DNA of 41,664 bases from Setaria digitata. Its lineage: Eukaryota > Nematoda > Chromadorea > Rhabditida > Setariidae. A program made the translations under genes and the position numbers. The stretch lies in assembly GCA_003640385.1 (NCBI GenBank), contig RCAB01000488.1, positions 1-41,664 on the forward strand, read 5' to 3'. Within the stretch, counting starts at the first letter, position 1. Each line of letters starts with the position of its first letter. The notes under the pieces are model-generated. The model was not told where the DNA came from, ran no database searches, and worked only from the letters and a program-made list of their open reading frames with translations. This document shows positions 37,020-41,664 of the stretch, in pieces.

Positions 37020-37170
37020 TTTTTTTTTTTTAAATTATCACAACTGGATGTGAGAGGGAAAAAAAAAACAAAAAAAGAACTACTTTTTATATTTTTTATT
37101 GTTTTTGCTCCTTTTTTTTTTTTTTTTTTCAAATTTATCACAATTGGTTATGATAGAAAAAAAAAGCAAT
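37020..37170. repeat. Two copies of a T-run/A-run-bounded unit 100 bp apart
   Basis: ATTATCACAACTGGATGTGA (from 37035) and TTTATCACAATTGGTTATGA (from 37135) are each preceded by a T run and followed by an A run, exactly 100 bp apart. Confidence 0.75.
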
Positions 37171-38185
37171 TTTTTTTTTCCTTCGTTATTTTTTATTTTT
37201 TTACTTCAAAAATATCATTTTCACATTACTTTATCCTTTCATTTTATAGCAATAAAAACTTTAATGTCGAAATGATTGTATTCCATTTTTCGATTGCATT
37301 TTTTTTTTTACCACGCTAGAAAAAAAAAAAAAAAAAACAAAATGAGTATTAATTGAAAAATTTAAAAAAAAAAAAAAAAATATCGATTATTGATAAACAA
37401 GTTTATATTTTATGAATGAAAAAAAGAAAGGAAAAATTTTCGTATAAAATATGATAAGATTTCTTTTTTTTTTTTTTTTTTTTGCTACTACTTGATTTCA
37501 ATGCGTTAATTAGTAAAGTAAATCATAATCTTGAGGAAAAAAAAAACATGAAAACAGAAGCTGCAACTGAAGTTAAATTTCAATTATTCGAACAATAATG
37601 CAAATATAGCTCATCTTTTAACATAATTTATAATGTCCAATTTAAGACTTATCCATTCTTCCATATCACTTACTTATTCATCTCTCTACTTGATCACTTA
37701 TCACTATCACAAAAAACAATAATTCCGTTCAATTCAAGAATCATTATTATTGCCAACAGAGAAATTCTAATTATTATGAATTCAAAGAAAAAAAAAAAAA
37801 AAGAAACAGAAAAAAAAAATGCATAAAAGAGGAGAAGTTCGATAAATGTTCAAAAATTTTGGAAAAACACAACTGTTGATTTTATTGCTGTTGCTATTGT
37901 TCTAGTAATTACTTAATAATAGCAAAATTTTTGTTGTTGTTGTTGTTTGTTCGTTTTGGTAGAATGATCATATTATGATAATTGTTAGGGAAACAGTAGC
38001 GAATAGTTAGATCGGATTGACAATAAAGTTCTTTAAAGGCCAACAATGAAAGATGAGCAAGAGTGAGTAAGGAAGACTTTTCTCTTGAAATATTTCAGTC
38101 TATAGCACAATCTATTGCTGTTTACAGAAGAAGAATAAAATTAAAACATCAAGAATTTTATAAATTTATTCATGAAACATTACAT

Positions 38186-38224
<39 letters not shown>

Positions 38225-38430
38225 CAAATGTACAAAGTATCATCTTATCATATCTTGAAGCACGTAATTTATCATTCACAAAAAGACGAATGATAATTGC
38301 ATGAAGGAGAGTGGAACAAGAAAGGAACGTGTTAGGAAGCATTGTAATTAATTATAAGACGTTGAAGAGGGAGGTGGAAGAAGTTGCAGAAAAGTTGTGG
38401 AATACAATGGGAAAATGATACTAAAATTTT
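37171..38430. other. AT-rich noncoding stretch
   Basis: No gene is recognised. A GA tract is at 38192-38220. A plus frame around 38063-38293 starts with GTG rather than ATG and crosses the GA tract, so it is not called. Confidence 0.55.
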
Positions 38431-39075
38431 GCAACAGTAATTGTCAAGAAAAATGATATGGTGGTGATAGTGAAGAACGTGATTATAACAGTGTAACTGC
38501 AATTTTACGATAGCAATGATCATATTATAATGATAGTGATAGAGATCGTCCATGATTATAGCAGTGCAGATCATATGATAGCAACAATAATAAAGATCTT
38601 TATAGTGATGAAGATTCATAGTTGCAATGATATGATCATTCTGGTAATGGAGATTATGATTACGGCAATAAAGATCATAATACAATGATAGAATGATCAT
38701 ATTATGATAATAGCTATGGAGATCATGATTATAGCAATAAAGATCATAAAACAATGGCGATAAAATTTATAACAGCATCACTCATAATTTTATAGCAAGA
38801 ATTATCATACCATGATGATAACGATGAAGATCGCAAAATGATTATAACAATGGAGATCATATAATGGTAGAGATAATGATCAATAACAATGATAAGATTA
38901 TAGCGATGAAGACAAAAATACAGTGGCGATGAGGATCATAATATAAAATATAAGCTAAACGAGATTGATCAAACGATAAAAGTAATGAAGATTATGATTA
39001 CAGTGATGAAGATCATCGGAAATTATAGGAAGATCATATGATAAAAACAATGAAAATCATAAAATGATAATGATT
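38430..39075. repeat. Degenerate GATCAT/GATAAT-rich tandem repeat
   Basis: The words GATCATGATTATAGCAATAA, AAGATCATAATACAATGATA and ATGATCATATTATGATAATA recur with small changes. The blocks at about 38630-38690 and 38690-38760 are visible duplicates with small indels. The minus frame 38332-38754 (Tyr/His/Asn-rich) is the repeat in translation. Confidence 0.8.
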
Positions 39076-39659
39076 TCGGTGTGTTAAAAAATTTCTTGTT
39101 TATCCTTTTATCGATAACACTTTTTCTATAAAACAATTTCGATGCTGTAAACAATTCCAACTTCAAAATAAAGGCTATCATGCGAGAAAGTAAACAATTA
39201 TTCAAGTAACACTGATGTTGTCACATTTCATGCTCATTTTTTATCATTATTACAAGTAGGCTTTTATCAGTTATGCTTATAGGATGAATTGTTCCAGATA
39301 TTGCTAAATAAAAACACAATATTCCATATCTATTAAATACTACTTTTTTTTTTTTTTATAAACAAAGATAAATGCTGATAAATGATAATCATAAATAGGA
39401 GAAAGTGCCGCAGCAAATAATATTTGACAAAAATGATTATCATTGTCATTTATCCTACAGTACCACTTATGTAACTAGAACGATAAAAATAACAGCAATA
39501 ATTTCACAACAATTAGTAATTAACTCAATAGTCAGTGATAATAAATGCTGATAAACCATGATAACAATTCAGTAATTAATAATAATAACAATTGATAATA
39601 ATATGAATAATACTAATACCAACTAATATCAGTATTGATACCAAAAAGAATATAATTAA
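39076..39659. other. AT-rich noncoding stretch
   Basis: No gene is recognised. A T run is near 39343, and GATAAT words are common. Confidence 0.55.
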
Positions 39660-39788
39660 TAATAATTAATAACAATAATAATAATAATGATAGCAACAAT
39701 AATAATAATAATAACAATAATAATTAATAATAATAATAATAATAATAACAATAATAATAACAATATAATTAATAATAATAATAATAAC

Positions 39789-39830
<42 letters not shown>

Positions 39831-39835
39831 CATTA
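39660..39835. repeat. AAT-type array
   Basis: About 175 bp of AAT/ATA triplets with AAC and ATT interruptions. The Ile-rich minus frame is an artefact. Confidence 0.95.
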
Positions 39836-40121
39836 ATAAATAAATGATAATGGACTGACAGGCATTTATCTTCAAAATTTTATTATGGTAAAAAAAAATT
39901 TTTAGTACTAATAAAAGATTTTAATTCTCTCATTATTTTCATCCCTTATATTACTTTTATCTGAAGTGAAAAAAAAAAAAAAAAAAAGTAAAAAATTTCG
40001 TATTTTCATTTTTTCACCGATCTCCATCTGTTTTTCTTTTCTTTTTCCCTTTTTTTCTCATTTTGTTTCCCTCAGTATTTCTTTTTTCCTTTTCTTTTGA
40101 AATAAGCATTTTTTTTTTTTC

Positions 40122-40152
40122 AAGCTAGCTAGCTAGTTTTTGCTTGCTTGCT
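40122..40152. repeat. (AGCT)n and (GCTT)n tetranucleotides
   Basis: AAGCTAGCTAGCTAG is followed closely by GCTTGCTTGCTT. The first part is self-complementary. Confidence 0.85.
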
Positions 40153-40196
40153 TATGTATGTTCCGTTCTCTCTTAAGCCTAAAACATCTAGCAGGA

Positions 40197-40231
<35 letters not shown>

Positions 40232-40562
40232 NATACTTTTATTCTTTCGATAAGGGAAAAACAATTTGGTTGGTGAATATGGCTGCTTTTCAAGGAATTA
40301 TAATAACATTTTCGTGACAACGGAAAAATGGGAAAGTTTTTCATTGTTTCGTCTTTACTTACTTTCTTTCTCTCTTTCTCTCTCTCTCTCTCCCTCCCTT
40401 TCACACTTCCTCTCTGCTAGAACTTAAATACTTATTCCTTTCGTTTCATTTAGCATTTCATATTTACTAAGCATATAGTGATTGGCTGAATAACATACAA
40501 AAAAAATAAAAATAAAAATAAGGGAAAATTCTTGATTGTTTCGTTTTTCACTTCCTTTCTTG

Positions 40563-40565
<3 letters not shown>

Positions 40566-40598
<33 letters not shown>
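40566..40598. repeat. (CT)n microsatellite
   Basis: About 33 bp of CT. A similar pyrimidine tract (TTTCTCTCTTTCTCTC) at 40370-40398 is followed, like this one, by GCTAGAACTTAAATACTTATT or a close variant, so the two loci look like an old duplication. Confidence 0.85.
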
Positions 40599-40599
<1 letters not shown>

Positions 40600-40601
<2 letters not shown>

Positions 40602-41394
40602 AGCTAGAATTTAAATACTTATTGCTATTAAAACTTTAACAAAAGCTCTGCTTACAATTGATTTTAATTAATAACAAATGTTCTTTTTTTCTTCTTTTTT
40701 TTTTTTTACTTTTCTCCCCTGCAACTTAAAAAGATTCAAATTGTTTCGTCTTCTTCTTTCCTGAACCTTATTTTTTCTATTTTTTCATCCATTTGAAAAT
40801 GTTTTAAATGGAGCTTAAACAAGAATCTACCTACAATTTGCATTTAGCATATTATTATTTAAGGATATCATTTAGAGCAATTGAAACTAACGTCGAATGT
40901 TGGATAAAAAAATTTTCATCACATATGCGTTCCTGCTTTGGATAGAAATTTTTAAATAATTTATTGTCTATTCCCAATTATTAATTATCTAATAAATTAT
41001 TAATGGAACTTAATTATGAATGAAATTTAGGTGGGAATCAAACATCTTTAAGGATTAGCAAAAAAGAAAAAAAAAAACGAAAAAAAAAATGGAGAAAAAA
41101 AGAGAAGAATAAATTGTTTGCATCTAGCATGAAAAAAGAAAAATGAGAAAGAAAAATCCATCAATTTCAAAAAACAATAAGATGATGAATTTAAGTGACA
41201 AAGATGAACAACTGAAATATGAAATTCTTACAGCAAAGTTTTAAGTTGTAACTCTACAAAGAAAAAATCATCGAATAATTTTTTTTTTTTTTTTTTTTTT
41301 TCACGGCGAGTTTATAGGGAAATGATTTTCTTACTACTGAAATTAATAATTACAGGTCCGCAAATTTATTATTATTATTACGATTATTATGTTA
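40600..41394. other. AT-rich noncoding stretch
   Basis: No gene is recognised. Several A or T runs are present, the longest at about 41279-41301. Confidence 0.55.
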
Positions 41395-41620
41395 TTAATT
41401 AATATTATTGTTATCAGCAACAAAGTCACCGTCATTATCATCAATGTTCTCATCATCACTATCATCAGCATTACATTCTATAAGGCTAACAAAAACTTGC
41501 CTTTGTAATGAGAGATGCAGAAAATGATATATACCTTGGCAATTATTATCATGCTTGTGAAAACGGAAATTTTACGGTTATTTTTCGGAGAAAGGAATGG
41601 AAGAAAATGTTTAAATTACA

Positions 41621-41625
41621 TTTTT

Positions 41626-41664
<39 letters not shown>
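41621..41664. repeat. T run at the window edge
   Basis: The window ends in about 44 bases of T with a single C. This may be a contig end that could not be sequenced through. Confidence 0.9.

Noticed and set aside
38063..38293. 76-codon plus frame (SKEDFSLEIFQSIAQSIAVY...)
   Set aside because: It starts with GTG and runs through a GA repeat, and it has no recognisable family or upstream exon.

Overview
This window looks like animal, most probably nematode, nuclear DNA. It is very AT-rich by eye and full of A or T homopolymers, (GA/CT)n, (GT/CA)n and AAT-type arrays. Only one convincing piece of protein-coding sequence is visible. That exon, on the minus strand at 482-1033, encodes the start of a forkhead DNA-binding domain. 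Its closest family match is FoxO, and the run RLKLNEIYQ is the form I associate with nematode DAF-16. The exon stops at a good splice donor inside the domain, so the rest of the gene lies to the left, outside the window. A filarial-type genome would fit, but the sequence alone does not fix the species. I found no bacterial operons, rRNA, tRNA, CRISPR array, spliced-leader RNA or recognisable transposase.

Layout: 1-481 is the intron downstream of the forkhead exon. 482-1033 is the exon, with an in-frame open extension to 1156 and a pair of CACGTG E-boxes at 1345 and 1423. 1773-2412 is a 15-bp/AAT array with an assembly duplication around a single N. 2.4-5.9 kb holds low-complexity DNA, a 205-bp (GT)n array and a purine-rich stretch. 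5992-6621 is an open frame built from eight identical 66-bp repeats. 8599-9061 is an uninterrupted (AG)n array of about 463 bp, followed by a degenerate 32-bp repeat carrying TTACGTCA motifs. 9.4-15.6 kb is mostly A/T runs. 15.65-15.96 kb is an ACGT-rich island around a second (GT)n array. 18.3-19.0 kb holds a roughly 50-bp repeat and a large AAT/ATT palindrome. 23.1-24.2 kb is a GC-richer mosaic of unstable repeats with two G-quadruplex-capable tracts. 25.13-25.27 kb is a foldback. 27.7-28.0 kb is a 38-bp minisatellite. 29.06-29.18 kb is a 43-bp repeat. 32.0-32.5 kb is a third ACGT island beside a (CA)n array. 38.4-39.1 kb is a GATCAT-rich degenerate repeat. The window ends in a T run.

How it fits together: the forkhead gene runs right to left, so the other 40 kb lies upstream of this exon. 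It is either a very long upstream intron, if this exon is internal or an alternative first exon, or the intergenic region before the gene. C. elegans daf-16 has alternative 5' exons that supply different N-terminal parts of the forkhead domain, and this exon could be one of them. The best candidate for something undescribed is the 22-residue-repeat open frame at 5992-6621, followed by the foldback near 25.2 kb. Neither is proven functional.
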